Below are positions 19,963-29,295 of a stretch of 64,000 bases of DNA, piece by piece. The stretch's first letter is position 1; every line of letters begins with the position of its first letter. The notes beneath the pieces are model-generated. The model saw only the letters and a list, made by a program, of their open reading frames with translations. It did not search any database and was not told where the DNA came from. The stretch comes from Plasticicumulans lactativorans (GTDB taxonomy: Bacteria > Pseudomonadota > Gammaproteobacteria > Competibacterales > Competibacteraceae). The translations under genes were made by a program, and so were the position numbers. The stretch is taken from contig NZ_SLWY01000019.1 in NCBI RefSeq assembly GCF_004341245.1, positions 1 to 64,000 of the forward strand, written 5' to 3'.

Positions 19963-20973
19963 TCAGCCGGCGGCGTCCGGCACCAGCACCAGCTTGCCGA
20001 TGTGGGCGCTCGATTCCATGCGCGCGTGTGCCGCCGCCGCCTCGGCGAGCGGGTAGATGCCGTCGAGCAGCGGTCGGACCCGGCCGCTCGCGACCAGCGG
20101 CCACACCCGCGCGCGCAGTTCGGCGGCGATCGCGGCCTTTTCGGCGACGCTGCGCCCACGCAGCGTCGAGCCGGTGAGGGTCAGGCGCTTCTGCATGATC
20201 GGGCGCAGGTCGAGCGCGACCCGCGGGCCGCGCAGGAAGGCGATCTGCACCAGGCGGCCGTCGACGGCGAGCGCGTCGAGATTGCGCGCGGTGTAGTCGC
20301 CGCCGACCATGTCGAGGATCACGTCGACGCCGGCGCCGCCGGTGCACGCCCGGGCGACCTCGACGAAGTCCTCGCTGCGGTAGTCGATCGCCCGCGCCGC
20401 CCCCAGGCGCACGCAGGCCGCGACCTTGTCGGGCCCGCCGGCGGTGGCGAGCACGCGCGCGCCGAGCGCGCTGGCGAGCTGGATCGCCAGCGTGCCGATG
20501 CCGCTCGTCCCGCCGTGCACCAGCAGCGTCTCGCCGGGGGCGAGGTGGCCGCGCTGGAACACGTTGGTCCACACCGTGAACGCGGTCTCCGGCAGCGCCG
20601 CCGCCTCGGCCGCGCTGAGGCCGTCGGGCCAGGGCAGGCACTGCCCGGCCGGGGCGCTCGCGTAACCGGCGTAGCCGCCGCCGGCGAGCAGTGCGCAGAC
20701 GCGCGCGCCGGGCGCCCAGCCGCCGGCATCGGGGCCGAGGGCGACGATCTCGCCGGCCACCTCCAGCCCCGGCAGCTCCGAGGCGCCGGGCGGCGGCGGG
20801 TACAGCCCCTGCCGCTGCAGGCAGTCGGGGCGGTTGACGCCGGCGGCGGCGACGCGGATCAGCACCTCGCCCGGGCCGGGCACCGGCAGCGGGCGCGTGG
20901 TGAGGCGCAGCACCTCGGGGCCGCCGGGTTCGCGGATCTCGACGGCCGGCATCGTGGCGGGCAGGAGGGTCAT
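19963..20973 (-). CDS. NAD(P)H quinone oxidoreductase, PIG3 family
   Basis: Zinc-independent MDR-superfamily oxidoreductase of 336 residues that reduces quinones with NADPH. Features are the N-terminal PAVEIREPGGPEVLRL, AAAGVNRPDCLQRQGLYPPPPG (PIG3 hallmark), the GroES-like domain, and the Rossmann segment LVHGGTSGIGTLAIQLA with AIDYRSEDF following. The ATG at 20973 has GAGGAG upstream; an in-frame TTG two codons earlier is less likely. It is divergent from the response-regulator gene. Confidence 0.9.
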   Translation of the reverse strand: MTLLPATMPAVEIREPGGPEVLRLTTRPLPVPGPGEVLIRVAAAGVNRPDCLQRQGLYPPPPGASELPGLEVAGEIVALGPDAGGWAPGARVCALLAGGGYAGYASAPAGQCLPWPDGLSAAEAAALPETAFTVWTNVFQRGHLAPGETLLVHGGTSGIGTLAIQLASALGARVLATAGGPDKVAACVRLGAARAIDYRSEDFVEVARACTGGAGVDVILDMVGGDYTARNLDALAVDGRLVQIAFLRGPRVALDLRPIMQKRLTLTGSTLRGRSVAEKAAIAAELRARVWPLVASGRVRPLLDGIYPLAEAAAAHARMESSAHIGKLVLVPDAAG

Positions 20974-21127
20974 CGGCAAGGCTCCTCGGTGGGGGCCGGC
21001 GGTCTGGGCGCCGGCACGGTGGCCACAAGCGTGTCACGCGGATTTTGCGATACGCTCTGCAACGATTTCCGCACGCCGGCCCACGGTGGGCCGGGCGGCC
21101 GCCTCCCCCATCCGCAAGGAGAGCGCC

Positions 21128-22315
21128 ATGGACAAACGACGCATCCTCTTCGTCGACGACGAGCCCGGCGTGCTCGCCGAACTGGAACAGACGCTGGCCG
21201 GCATGCGCGAGCGCTGGGACATGGAGTTCATCACCGATCCGCTGCGCGCGCTGGCGCGGCTCGACGCCGATCCGTTCGACGTGGTGATCTCGGACTCGCG
21301 CATGCCCGGCATGAACGGCGGGCAGTTCCTCGGCGAGGTGATGCTGCGCCACCCGCGCGCGGTGCGCATCATCCTGTCGCGGCCGATGGACCGCGACGAC
21401 GCGCTGGAGGCGCTGAACGCCTCGCACCAGTTCCTCGCCAAGCCGTGCAGCGCCGAGACGCTCAAGGCCGCGGTGGCGCGCGCGCTGGCGCTGCGCAAGC
21501 TGCTCGCCGGCGACACGCCGCTGAAGTCGCTGATCTCGCGGCTCGATTCACTGCCGAGCATGCCGGCGCTGTACACCCGCATGGTGCAGGAGCTGCAGTC
21601 GCCCCGCTCCACCGCCGACAGCGTCGCCGCCATCGTCGCGCAGGACCCGGCGATGACCGCGAAGATCCTGCAGCTGGTCAACTCGGCGTTCTTCTCGCTG
21701 TCGCGCCACGTCAGCGACCTGCCGACCGCGATCGTGCTGCTCGGCCTCGACACCATCCGCGCGCTGGTGCTGTCGGTGCAGGTGTTCTCGCAGTTCGACC
21801 CGCAGACCCTGCAGACGCTGTCGGTCGACACGCTGTGGCAGCACAGCGTGCGCGTCGGCGCGCTGGCCAAGCGCCTCGCCGGCTCGGCGGGCGTCGACCG
21901 CGAGATGGTCAACGACGCCCTCACCGCCGGGCTCCTGCACGACGTCGGCAAGCTGATCCTCGCCGCCAACCTGCCCAACATCTACGTCAAGGTGGCACCG
22001 CTCGCGCAGGCCGAGGGCATCCCCGAGTGCGAGGCCGAGCGCCGCCTGTTCGGCGCCGCGCACGGCGAGACCGGCGCCTACCTGCTCGGGCTGTGGGGGC
22101 TGCCCGAGCCCATCGTCGAGGCGGTCGCCTACCACCACCACCCGCAGGACCGCGAGACCCGCGAGCTCAGCGCGCTCGCCTTCGTGCACGCCGCCAACGC
22201 GCTGTGCTCGATGACCGGCACCGCCCGCCTCGACCACGCCTACCTCGACGAGCTCGGCCTCGGCGGGCGCCTCGACGCCTGGCGCGAACTCGCCGCCGGC
22301 GACGCCGACGTCTAG
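21128..22315 (+). CDS. Response regulator with HDOD output domain
   Basis: A 395-residue signalling protein. The N-terminal receiver domain (1-120) has the acidic pair DDE (about 10-12), the phosphoacceptor Asp in DVVISDSRMPGMNG and the lysine in FLAKPCSAETL. The HDOD domain (about 140-340) has LPSMPALYTRMVQELQ, VAQDPAMTAKILQLVNSA, and residues of a partial HD site (LLHDVGKLIL, AYHHHPQ). HDOD regulators typically act in signalling of motility, biofilm or stress. No kinase is adjacent. AAGGAG lies upstream of the ATG. The stop shares a CTAG with the convergent DUF2059 gene. Confidence 0.9.
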   Translation: MDKRRILFVDDEPGVLAELEQTLAGMRERWDMEFITDPLRALARLDADPFDVVISDSRMPGMNGGQFLGEVMLRHPRAVRIILSRPMDRDDALEALNASHQFLAKPCSAETLKAAVARALALRKLLAGDTPLKSLISRLDSLPSMPALYTRMVQELQSPRSTADSVAAIVAQDPAMTAKILQLVNSAFFSLSRHVSDLPTAIVLLGLDTIRALVLSVQVFSQFDPQTLQTLSVDTLWQHSVRVGALAKRLAGSAGVDREMVNDALTAGLLHDVGKLILAANLPNIYVKVAPLAQAEGIPECEAERRLFGAAHGETGAYLLGLWGLPEPIVEAVAYHHHPQDRETRELSALAFVHAANALCSMTGTARLDHAYLDELGLGGRLDAWRELAAGDADV

Positions 22316-22839
22316 GGCCGCGGCCCCAGCCCGCGCCAGGGCACCGGCGCCGGCGCCGGTGCCGGCGGCGGTACCCGCGTCATCTCGATGAATTCGCTGG
22401 TGTGCTCCTGCAGGCGCTCCATGCCGATGCGGGCGACCGCATCCTCCAGCGCGGGCAGGCGCTCGCGCGCCTTGCGCCCGGTGGGCGAGCCGTAGAACGC
22501 CACCAGTTCGCGCAGCTCGCGCTCGCTGAAGGCTTCGCGGTACAGCCGCACCACCTCCGGGCGCAGCGCCTCCCAGCCCATGTGCCGCGCGAAGAAGCGC
22601 GTCAGCGCCGCGCGCTGCGGCGCGAGCGCGGGGTTGCGGGCGATCTGCACGCGGATCATCTGCTCGACGTTCTGCTCGATCGCCTCGCGCACGCCGGTCA
22701 GCTCGGCGAGGCGCAGCGCGCTTTCGCCCGGCGTCGCCTCGTCGGCGCCGGCCGGCTGCGCGAGCGCCATCGTCACGGCCGCCACAAGGACTCGCAAAAA
22801 TCCAACAACTGTATGATTTAGAACACTTTCCTGCTTCAT
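22312..22839 (-). CDS. DUF2059 exported protein
   Basis: A 175-residue protein with a signal peptide (VVGFLRVLVAAVTMALAQPAGAD). The helical DUF2059 segment includes FSERELRELVAFYGSPTGRKARERLP, the family hallmark. The function is unknown; members are small secreted proteins found widely in Proteobacteria. The C-terminus is a short Pro/Ala tail. ATG 22839 has AAGGAA upstream. The first codons lie in a noticeably AT-richer stretch (22795-22840). Confidence 0.8.
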   Translation of the reverse strand: MKQESVLNHTVVGFLRVLVAAVTMALAQPAGADEATPGESALRLAELTGVREAIEQNVEQMIRVQIARNPALAPQRAALTRFFARHMGWEALRPEVVRLYREAFSERELRELVAFYGSPTGRKARERLPALEDAVARIGMERLQEHTSEFIEMTRVPPPAPAPAPVPWRGLGPRP

Positions 22840-22903
22840 TCGGGCTGATTCCTTGTGCTCGTCCGGATCAGTCAGTACCCTTGCCGCCGCGTTCGCAGAG
22901 CCA

Positions 22904-22940
22904 CCCGGCGGACGGTGCGCGCACCGTCCGCCGGGGCGTT
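22904..22940 (+). terminator. Perfect 32-bp palindrome followed by GCGTTTT (terminator/attenuator-like)
   Basis: Bases 22904-22935 are a perfect inverted repeat (16-bp arms, centre between 22919 and 22920) ending in CCGGG and followed by GCGTTTTC. That is the form of an intrinsic terminator for plus-strand transcription. It lies only about 33 bases upstream of the TonB-domain lipoprotein start and not after any plus-strand gene, so it may be an attenuator in that gene's leader or an insulator between divergent genes. Confidence 0.7.
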
Positions 22941-22967
22941 TTCAGGGTCTTTCGAGGGGATCACGGC

Positions 22968-23825
22968 ATGACCTCATGGTGGCAGCGCGCCCGTGGCCGC
23001 GGCATCGCTCTGGCGCTCGCGATCGCCCTGGCACACCTGCTCGCGGGCTGTGCCGGGCTCGGCAGCGACGGCGCCGATCTCGGCGCCCGCTCGGTCGAAG
23101 CCCAGCAGGCGCTGATCCGCGACCAGGTCAGCAAGGCCTGGGTCGCCCCCAAGTCCTTCGCCAAGGGCCTGCCACGGCCGCTGGCGGCGAGCCTCGCGGT
23201 CACCCTCGACCCCGACGGCACGGTCAAGGTGGTGAAGATTCTGCGCCGCAGCGGCCAGCGTGACTACGACGCCTCGCTGGTCAAGGCGGTGGCCGACGCC
23301 TCGCCGCTGCCGCTCAGCAGGGACCCGGCGGTGGCCCCGCACTTCCGCGTCGTCGACATCGACTTCGCCAGCGACCCGGCGCGCCCCGAACTCGCGCTGG
23401 TCGAGCCGCACGCGGCAGGCCACACCTACGTCAGCCCCCCGGCGCCGACGGCGCGCGGTGCACCGGCGAACACCGACGTGGTCGGCGTCGCCAGCGCGCT
23501 CGCGGCCTCCGGCGTGCTGAGCGCGGTCCCCGAGCGCGAGGCCCGCCCGGTGACGCACACGGCGCGCGCGCACCCGACGACGCGCGGCAGCCGCAGCGTC
23601 GCGGCACGCGCGGCGAAGAACGGCAAGGGCAAGGTGGTGGCGAGCCGCAGCGGCACTGCGCGCGCGAGCGGCGGCCGCAGCACCGTCGCACGCCCGGCGG
23701 CGACGGCCAAAACGACCCGCGCGACCGCGGCGGCGAAGAAGCCCGCCGCGCCCAAGGTCGTCCCCAAGGACGTGGCGGCGCGCACGGTCGCCGCGGCGAA
23801 CACCAAGAAACCCCGGCCGAAGTGA
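22968..23825 (+). CDS. TonB/TolA C-terminal-domain lipoprotein with basic Ala/Lys-rich tail
   Basis: A 285-residue predicted lipoprotein: signal peptide with lipobox LLAGC (Cys28). Residues about 45-125 then resemble the TonB/TolA C-terminal fold (LAASLAVTLDPDGTVKVVKILRRSG, YDASLVKAVADASPLPLS). From about 190 to the end it is low-complexity and strongly basic, rich in Ala, Lys, Arg and Thr, like a histone-H1 tail. There is no membrane anchor of the TonB type, so it cannot be a standard TonB. The tail might bind LPS, peptidoglycan or nucleic acid; this is speculation. Confidence 0.7.
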   Translation: MTSWWQRARGRGIALALAIALAHLLAGCAGLGSDGADLGARSVEAQQALIRDQVSKAWVAPKSFAKGLPRPLAASLAVTLDPDGTVKVVKILRRSGQRDYDASLVKAVADASPLPLSRDPAVAPHFRVVDIDFASDPARPELALVEPHAAGHTYVSPPAPTARGAPANTDVVGVASALAASGVLSAVPEREARPVTHTARAHPTTRGSRSVAARAAKNGKGKVVASRSGTARASGGRSTVARPAATAKTTRATAAAKKPAAPKVVPKDVAARTVAAANTKKPRPK

Positions 23826-23906
23826 GCCCGCGGCGGGCCGCGACGGAACCGCGCGCACGGCGGCGGCGTCGTAACTGGCCGGTACCCCCGTGGAGCACGC
23901 CCGCCG

Positions 23907-26651
23907 ATGACCCAGCAGTCAGCCGACGTCAACGCCCCGCTCTGGCACGCGCAGCCGGCCGAGCACGCCTTCGCCGCCCTCGACGCCACCGCCGCCGGGC
24001 TCGGTGACGCGCAGGCGGCCGAACGCCTCGCCCGCCACGGCCCCAACCGCCTGGCGCCGCCGCAGCGCGCCAGCGCGCTGACCCGCTTCCTGCGCCAGTT
24101 CGACAACATCCTGATCTACGTGCTGCTCGCCTCGGCGGTCACCACCGGGCTGCTCGGCCACCCGGTCGACACCGCGGTGATCCTCGGCGTGGTGCTGATC
24201 AACGCCATCGTCGGCTTCATCCAGGAGGGCAAGGCCGAATCGGCGCTGGCGGCGATCCGCGACATGCTCTCGCTGCGCGCCATGGTGCTGCGCGACGGCC
24301 AGCGCCGCGAGCTGCCGGCGGAGGAGCTGGTGCCCGGCGACGTGGTGCTGCTCGCCTCGGGCGACAAGGTGCCGGCCGACCTGCGCCTGATCGAGACGCG
24401 CAACCTGCGCGTGCAGGAGGCCGCGCTGACCGGCGAGGCCGAAGCGGTGGAGAAGCACCCGGCGGCGGTCGCCGCCGACGCGCCGCTCGGCGACCGCCGC
24501 TGCATGGCCTATTCGGGCACGCTGGTGATCTACGGCCAGGCCAGCGGCCTGGTGGTCGCCACCGCGGCCGACACCGAGCTCGGCCGCATCAGCACCCTGC
24601 TCGAACAGGTCGGCGCGATGACCACGCCGCTGCTGGAGCAGATCGCGCGCTTCGGGCGCTGGCTGACCGGCCTGATCCTCGGCATCGCCGCGCTGACCTT
24701 CGCGATCGGCTGGAGCCTGCGCGGCTACCACTGGGGCGAGATGTTCATGGCGGCGGTCGGGCTCGCGGTGGCGGCGATCCCGGAGGGGCTGCCGGCGGTG
24801 ATGACCATCACCTTCGCGATCGGCGTGCAGCGCATGGCGCGCCACGCGGCGATCGTGCGCCGCCTGCCGGCGGTGGAGACGCTCGGCTCGGTCACCGTGA
24901 TCTGCTCGGACAAGACCGGCACGCTGACGCAGAACGCGATGACGGTGAAGAGCCTCGCCGGCAGCACCGCCAGCTACACGGTGGCCGGCGTCGGCTACCA
25001 GCCCGAGGGCGGCTTCCGTGTCGACGACGCCGAGGTCAGCCCGGCGGCGGCGCCGCTGATCGGCGAGCTGGCGCGCGCGGTGCACCTGTGCAACGACGCC
25101 GTGCTGCGCGAGCACGCCGACGAGTGGACGGTCGAAGGCGACCCGACCGAGGGCGCGCTGCTGACGCTGGCGCGCAAGGCCGGGCTCGACCCCGCGGCGA
25201 CCAGCGGCGCCTGGCCGCGCCTCGACAGCATCCCGTTCGAGTCGGAGCACCGCTACATGGCGACGCTGCACGCCACCCCGGACGGCGCCGGGGCGGTGCT
25301 GTTCGTCAAGGGCGCGCCCGAGCGCGTGCTCGACATGTGCACGGCGCAGCGCGGCGCCGACGGCGAGGAGCCGCTCGCACCGGCGCACTGGCGCCAGCGC
25401 ATCGAGGCGCTGGCGGCGCGCGGGCAGCGCGTGCTCGCGGTCGCCGAACGGCGCTTCACGCACGCCCCGCGGCCGCTCGCCCCCGCCGACGCCGAGCACG
25501 GCCTGACGCTGATCGGGCTGCTCGGCATCATGGACCCGCCGCGGCCCGAGGCGGTGCAGGCGGTGCGCCGCTGCCACGACGCCGGCGTGCGGGTGAAGAT
25601 GATCACCGGCGACCATGCCGCCACCGCGCGCGCGATCGCCGACGAGCTCGGCCTCGGCGGCAGCGGGCACGTGCTCACCGGCGCCGACATCGAGCGCCTG
25701 AGCGACGCCGAGCTGCAGCGCGTGGTGCAGGAGACCGACGTCTACGCGCGCGCGAGCCCCGAGCACAAGCTGCGCCTGGTGGCCGCGCTGCAGGCCAACC
25801 GCGAGGTGGTGGCGATGACCGGCGACGGCGTCAACGACGCCCCGGCGCTGAAGCGCGCCGACGTCGGCGTGGCGATGGGCGCCAAGGGCACCGAGGCGGC
25901 CAAGGAGGCGAGCGAGATCGTGCTCGCCGACGACAATTTCGCCACCATCGCCCGCGCCGTCGCCGAAGGCCGCACCATCTACGACAACCTGAAGAAGGCG
26001 ATCGTGTTCTCGCTGCCGACCAACGGCGCCCAGGCGAGCCTGATCGTGGCCGCGATCCTGCTCGGCACCGCGCTGCCAATCACACCGGTGCAGGTGCTGT
26101 GGGTGAACATGGTGGTGGCGGTCACGCTGTCGCTCGCGCTGGCCTTCGAGCCGCCCGAGTCCGACGTGATGCGCCGCCCGCCGCGCGACCGCGACGAGGC
26201 GCTGGTGTCCGGCTTCCTCGCCTGGCGCGTGGTGCTGGTGTCGGTGGTGCAGACGATCGGCTCGCTCGGCCTGTTCCAGCTCGAGATCGCCCAGGGCACC
26301 AGCACCGAGGCGGCGCGCACGCTGGCGGTGAACGCACTGGTCACCGGGCAGATCTTCTACCTGTTCAACAGCCGCTACACCTACGCCTCGTCGGTCGGCC
26401 TGCGCGGCTTCGTCGGCAACCCGGTGGCGCTGCTCGGCGCCGGGCTGCTGGTGCTGCTGCAGCTCGGCTTCACCTACCTGCCGCTGATGCACACGCTGAT
26501 GGGTACCGCCGCGCTCGGCGCGCACGAATGGCTGTGGGTGCTCGGCGTCGGCGCCACGGTGTTCGTGGTGGTGGAGATCGAGAAGGCCGCGCTGCGCCGG
26601 CGCCTGGCACGCGCCGCCGGTGGCCGGTCGGCATCACATGATTTCAGCTAA
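23907..26651 (+). CDS. P-type cation-transporting ATPase (P2-like, HAD-IC family)
   Basis: A 914-residue ion pump. It has an N-terminal cation-ATPase domain, the actuator TGEAE motif, PEGLPAV in M4, the phosphorylation site DKTGTLT with Asp335, [12 protein letters not shown] in the nucleotide domain, [12 protein letters not shown] and the hinge [13 protein letters not shown]. About ten membrane helices are present. The M6 segment reads [17 protein letters not shown] and lacks the Asp seen in Ca2+-ATPases (VNLVTDG type), so calcium specificity is doubtful; Mg2+, Na+ or K+ are alternatives. It starts 81 bases after the lipoprotein stop. Confidence 0.92.
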   Translation: MTQQSADVNAPLWHAQPAEHAFAALDATAAGLGDAQAAERLARHGPNRLAPPQRASALTRFLRQFDNILIYVLLASAVTTGLLGHPVDTAVILGVVLINAIVGFIQEGKAESALAAIRDMLSLRAMVLRDGQRRELPAEELVPGDVVLLASGDKVPADLRLIETRNLRVQEAALTGEAEAVEKHPAAVAADAPLGDRRCMAYSGTLVIYGQASGLVVATAADTELGRISTLLEQVGAMTTPLLEQIARFGRWLTGLILGIAALTFAIGWSLRGYHWGEMFMAAVGLAVAAIPEGLPAVMTITFAIGVQRMARHAAIVRRLPAVETLGSVTVICSDKTGTLTQNAMTVKSLAGSTASYTVAGVGYQPEGGFRVDDAEVSPAAAPLIGELARAVHLCNDAVLREHADEWTVEGDPTEGALLTLARKAGLDPAATSGAWPRLDSIPFESEHRYMATLHATPDGAGAVLFVKGAPERVLDMCTAQRGADGEEPLAPAHWRQRIEALAARGQRVLAVAERRFTHAPRPLAPADAEHGLTLIGLLGIMDPPRPEAVQAVRRCHDAGVRVKMITGDHAATARAIADELGLGGSGHVLTGADIERLSDAELQRVVQETDVYARASPEHKLRLVAALQANREVVAMTGDGVNDAPALKRADVGVAMGAKGTEAAKEASEIVLADDNFATIARAVAEGRTIYDNLKKAIVFSLPTNGAQASLIVAAILLGTALPITPVQVLWVNMVVAVTLSLALAFEPPESDVMRRPPRDRDEALVSGFLAWRVVLVSVVQTIGSLGLFQLEIAQGTSTEAARTLAVNALVTGQIFYLFNSRYTYASSVGLRGFVGNPVALLGAGLLVLLQLGFTYLPLMHTLMGTAALGAHEWLWVLGVGATVFVVVEIEKAALRRRLARAAGGRSASHDFS

Positions 26652-26777
26652 ATGACGCAGTGCACAAAACTCGTTTGAGCACTGCACGGAAAATGCCCAG
26701 AGTACGCGCCATCGAAGCCCGCCCGCGCGCAGCGCCGCCAGCGCCCCGGGAAGGCCCCCCTGACCGGAGAGATCACG

Positions 26778-27194
26778 ATGTCGTCGCTCAACCTGAACGT
26801 TCCGTATTCCACCCAGGTGTCCGTCCTGCGTGCCCGGCCCGCCCCCGCGCCGCAGCCCGAACACGCCGAAGGCGCCGCCGCCCGGCTGCTCACGGCCGCC
26901 GTCGGCACGTGGAGCGGATACCAGGCCGGGCGCCCGGCGCAGGCCGAGCACGCCGCGGGCGCCGCCGCCCGGCTGCTCGCGACCGTCGTCAGCGCGTGGA
27001 CCGAATACAAGGCCGGGCGCCCGCTCGCGACCGCCACGCTGCGCGCCGCGACCGAACGGACGCTGGCGGTGTGGCGCAAGCGCCGGCAGATGCGCGAGGA
27101 GCTGAGCTTCAGCACCGACCGCGACCTGGCCGACATGGGCCTGCGCCGCGGCGACGCCGACTACGAGGCCGCCAAGCCGTTCTGGCGCGCCTGA
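26778..27194 (+). CDS. DUF1127 protein with internal 29-residue duplication
   Basis: A 138-residue basic protein. The C-terminal ~45 residues are a DUF1127/YjiS-like domain (VWRKRRQMREELSFSTDRDLADMGL). The N-terminal half contains two copies of a 29-residue unit (about 25-53 and 54-82), each with EHA-GAAARLL and a GY/EY-AGRP ending. Short DUF1127 proteins have been linked to RNA and phosphate/carbon metabolism in alphaproteobacteria. A strong terminator follows 46 bases after the stop. Confidence 0.75.
   Translation: MSSLNLNVPYSTQVSVLRARPAPAPQPEHAEGAAARLLTAAVGTWSGYQAGRPAQAEHAAGAAARLLATVVSAWTEYKAGRPLATATLRAATERTLAVWRKRRQMREELSFSTDRDLADMGLRRGDADYEAAKPFWRA
26850..27023 (+). repeat. 87-bp direct duplication within the DUF1127 gene
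   Basis: Copies 26850-26936 and 26937-27023 align without gaps and share long identical stretches such as GGCGCCGCCGCCCGGCTGCTC. They have diverged elsewhere, so the duplication is not brand new. Confidence 0.8.
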
Positions 27195-27240
27195 GCGGCT
27201 GCGGGCGGCCAAAAGCGGCCGCCGACCACGGCAGACCCGA

Positions 27241-27279
27241 CCGGGGGGCACGGCTCAAGCCGTGCCCCCCGGTGCTTTT
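27241..27279 (+). terminator. Rho-independent terminator
   Basis: A perfect 14-bp stem (27241-27254 with 27259-27272), a TCAA loop, then TGCTTTTC. It serves the DUF1127 gene, and its position between convergent genes lets it also block read-through into ynfA. Confidence 0.9.
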
Positions 27280-27298
27280 CGGGCTCAGGGGTTCGCGC

Positions 27299-27625
27299 TC
27301 AGGCGCCGCGCGGGGCGTACACGATCAGCCCCGCGCCGGCGAGGCACAGCAGCGCCCCGGCGAGGTCCCAGCGGTCCGGCGCCTTGCCCTCGGCGAGCCA
27401 CAGCCACAGCAGCGCGGTGCCGATGTACACGCCGCCGTAGGCGGCGTAGGCGCGCCCGGCGAAGTCGGCGTCGCTGCGCGTCAGCAGCCAGGCGAAGGCG
27501 ATCAGGCTGGCGACGCCGGGCAGCAGCCACAGCGCGCTGCGCCCGAGCCGCAGCCAGGCCCAGAAGGCGAAGCAGCCGGCGATCTCGGCCAGCGCGGCGA
27601 GGACGAACACGGCGAAGGCGGACAT
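27299..27625 (-). CDS. ynfA: YnfA/UPF0060 small membrane protein
   Basis: A 108-residue, four-helix inner-membrane protein of the drug/metabolite-transporter superfamily, related to SMR pumps. Visible: [44 protein letters not shown] and a final helix [14 protein letters not shown]. The length and motifs match UPF0060. E. coli-type YnfA has been linked to efflux of dyes, but its general substrate is unsettled. Confidence 0.92.
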   Translation of the reverse strand: MSAFAVFVLAALAEIAGCFAFWAWLRLGRSALWLLPGVASLIAFAWLLTRSDADFAGRAYAAYGGVYIGTALLWLWLAEGKAPDRWDLAGALLCLAGAGLIVYAPRGA

Positions 27626-27641
27626 GGCGGCGGCGCCCGGC

Positions 27642-28178
27642 TCAGGGCTTCGTGATCTCGCGGAAGGTGCCGACGATGCTCTTCAGCCGCGCCTGCAGGC
27701 GGCCGTAGTCGGCGGGGCGGCACCAGGCGACGATCTGGAACAGCGCCTCGCGGCCCTCGACCGCGGTGTGCAGGTAGGCCACCGGGGTGTTGCCGTAGCT
27801 GCCGCGCACCTCGAACTGGCGGGCGCGCAGGCCGCCGATGGTGAGGTCGTAGGGTTTGCCGGCCTGCGCGTCGACCAGCGGTTCGAGCAGGTCGTCCTGG
27901 GTGATCCGCACGAAATCCTCGAAGCCGAGGCCGGGCGTGGCGCCCTTCGCCTCGGTGACGACGATCAGGTACTGGTTGAGCAGGCGCGAACCGATCTGGA
28001 TCTCGGCGTTGTCGTGCAGCCCGCGCTGCTGCAGCCACTCCTCGGGCATCGTGATCTGGCTGCGGCCGTCGCTCGCCTGCACCACCTGCGGCCCGGCCGC
28101 CCAGGCGAGCGCCGCGCACAGCAGCCAGGCGAGCCCGAGCAGGCGCGCGCAGGACTCACTGGCCGGGCGGCGGCGCAT
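27642..28178 (-). CDS. Exported hypothetical protein (possible PsbP/DcrB-like fold)
   Basis: A 178-residue secreted protein with a signal peptide ([20 protein letters not shown]). The mature part begins [20 protein letters not shown] and contains [27 protein letters not shown] and [29 protein letters not shown], a pattern reminiscent of PsbP/DcrB-type proteins. This resemblance is an impression, not a match. ATG 28178 overlaps the upstream gene (28156) by 23 bases, suggesting a shared transcript. Confidence 0.6.
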   Translation of the reverse strand: MRRRPASESCARLLGLAWLLCAALAWAAGPQVVQASDGRSQITMPEEWLQQRGLHDNAEIQIGSRLLNQYLIVVTEAKGATPGLGFEDFVRITQDDLLEPLVDAQAGKPYDLTIGGLRARQFEVRGSYGNTPVAYLHTAVEGREALFQIVAWCRPADYGRLQARLKSIVGTFREITKP

Positions 28179-28653
28179 GCGCGTCGGCCTCCGCTCCCGC
28201 AGCCCCTGCGGCCTCATCCCCGCCCTCCGCCGGCGGCGCGTCGGCGCCGATCACCGCGCTCGCCTCGCAGGCGAGGTCGCGCGCCTGCACCGCCCGCTGC
28301 AGCAGCTCGATCGCCGGCACCAGCATGCCGCCGGTCTGCAGCTGCAGCACGCCCTTGATCAGCATGGTGACGTTGTCGGGCTCGCTCAGGTGCTCGACCA
28401 GCGCCGAGGGCACCTCGGCGGCCTTGCGCTCGATCAGCCCGGCCGGGTCGACGGCGAGCGCGGCGAGGTAGTCGAGCAGCAGCGTCGGCGGGGTGTCCGG
28501 GGCGAGCCCGAGGAAGCGCAGCAGCGCCTGGTCCGGGCGCAGCTTCTCGCCGGCCCAGCGGCCGAGGCGTTCGAACAGGCCCTGCTCGGCGGCGGCGGGC
28601 GCCTGCACCGCGGCCGGCGGCGGCGGGCAGTCGAGGCTGGGAAGATCGGGCAT
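28156..28653 (-). CDS. Hypothetical cytoplasmic protein
   Basis: A 165-residue protein that I do not recognise. A Pro/Ala N-terminus is followed by an all-helical core (about 25-130) with FERLGRWAGEKLRPDQALLRFLGL, DYLAALAVDPAGLIERKA and MLIKGVLQLQTGG. An acidic Ala/Pro/His-rich tail closes it. No signal peptide or membrane helix is seen. It lies between tag and the exported hypothetical on the same strand, overlapping the latter. Confidence 0.55.
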   Translation of the reverse strand: MPDLPSLDCPPPPAAVQAPAAAEQGLFERLGRWAGEKLRPDQALLRFLGLAPDTPPTLLLDYLAALAVDPAGLIERKAAEVPSALVEHLSEPDNVTMLIKGVLQLQTGGMLVPAIELLQRAVQARDLACEASAVIGADAPPAEGGDEAAGAAGAEADAHAPPPGQ

Positions 28654-28706
28654 CGGGCGTCATGGTGCGGGGCGGGCGCTCATGGAAGCACAGGCCGGCG
28701 GCGGGC

Positions 28707-29282
28707 TCAACGCGCCAGCGCCGCCACCTCGGCGTGGCGGAAGCAGTCGACGGTGTGGTCGTTGACCAGGCCGGCGGCCTGCATGAAGGCGTAGGCGATG
28801 GTGGGGCCGACGAAGCGGCAGCCGCGCCGCATGAGTTCGCGGCTCAGCGCCTGCGAAGCCGGCGTCTGCGCCGGCACCTCGGCCAGGCTGCGCCAGGCGT
28901 TCTGCAGCGGGCGGCCGTCGACGAAGCCCCACAGCCAGTCGCTGAAGCTGCCGTGCGCGGCCTGCAGCTCGAGCACCGCGCGGGCGTTGCCGACCGCGGC
29001 CTCCAGCTTGCCGCGGTGGCGGATCAGGCCGGCGTTGCCGAGCATGGCGTCGATCTCGGCCGCGCCGAAGGTGGCGACGCGCTGCGGGTCGAAACCGGCG
29101 AAGGCCTCGCGGTAGGCCGGGCGCTTCTTCAGCACCGTGTACCACGACAGGCCGGCCTGCGCGCCTTCGAGCACCAGCAGCTCGAACAGGCGGGTGTCGT
29201 CGCGCAGCGGCACGCCCCATTCCCCGTCGTGGTAGGCGCGGTAGAGCGGGTCCTCGCCGGCCCAGGCGCAGCGCGCGGTCAT
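28707..29282 (-). CDS. tag: DNA-3-methyladenine glycosylase I
   Basis: Excises 3-methyladenine from alkylated DNA. The 191-residue length and N-terminal RCAWAGEDPLYRAYHDGEWG match Tag. The zinc-snap ligands are present: C5, H18, H176 and C180 (NDHTVDCFRH). The catalytic Glu lies in LLVLEGAQAGLSW. It is probably in one transcript with the bacteriohemerythrin gene upstream (13 bases apart). Confidence 0.95.
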   Translation of the reverse strand: MTARCAWAGEDPLYRAYHDGEWGVPLRDDTRLFELLVLEGAQAGLSWYTVLKKRPAYREAFAGFDPQRVATFGAAEIDAMLGNAGLIRHRGKLEAAVGNARAVLELQAAHGSFSDWLWGFVDGRPLQNAWRSLAEVPAQTPASQALSRELMRRGCRFVGPTIAYAFMQAAGLVNDHTVDCFRHAEVAALAR

Positions 29283-29295
29283 CGCGTCACCCGGC

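Noticed and set aside
19711-22821. Very long open frames such as this 1036-codon plus-strand frame, and similar ones at 13481-16459 and 60522-63818 (minus)
   Set aside because: They run across or antisense to clear genes, are dominated by Arg/Ala/Gly/Pro low-complexity sequence and show no domain. Stop codons are rare in all frames at this GC content.
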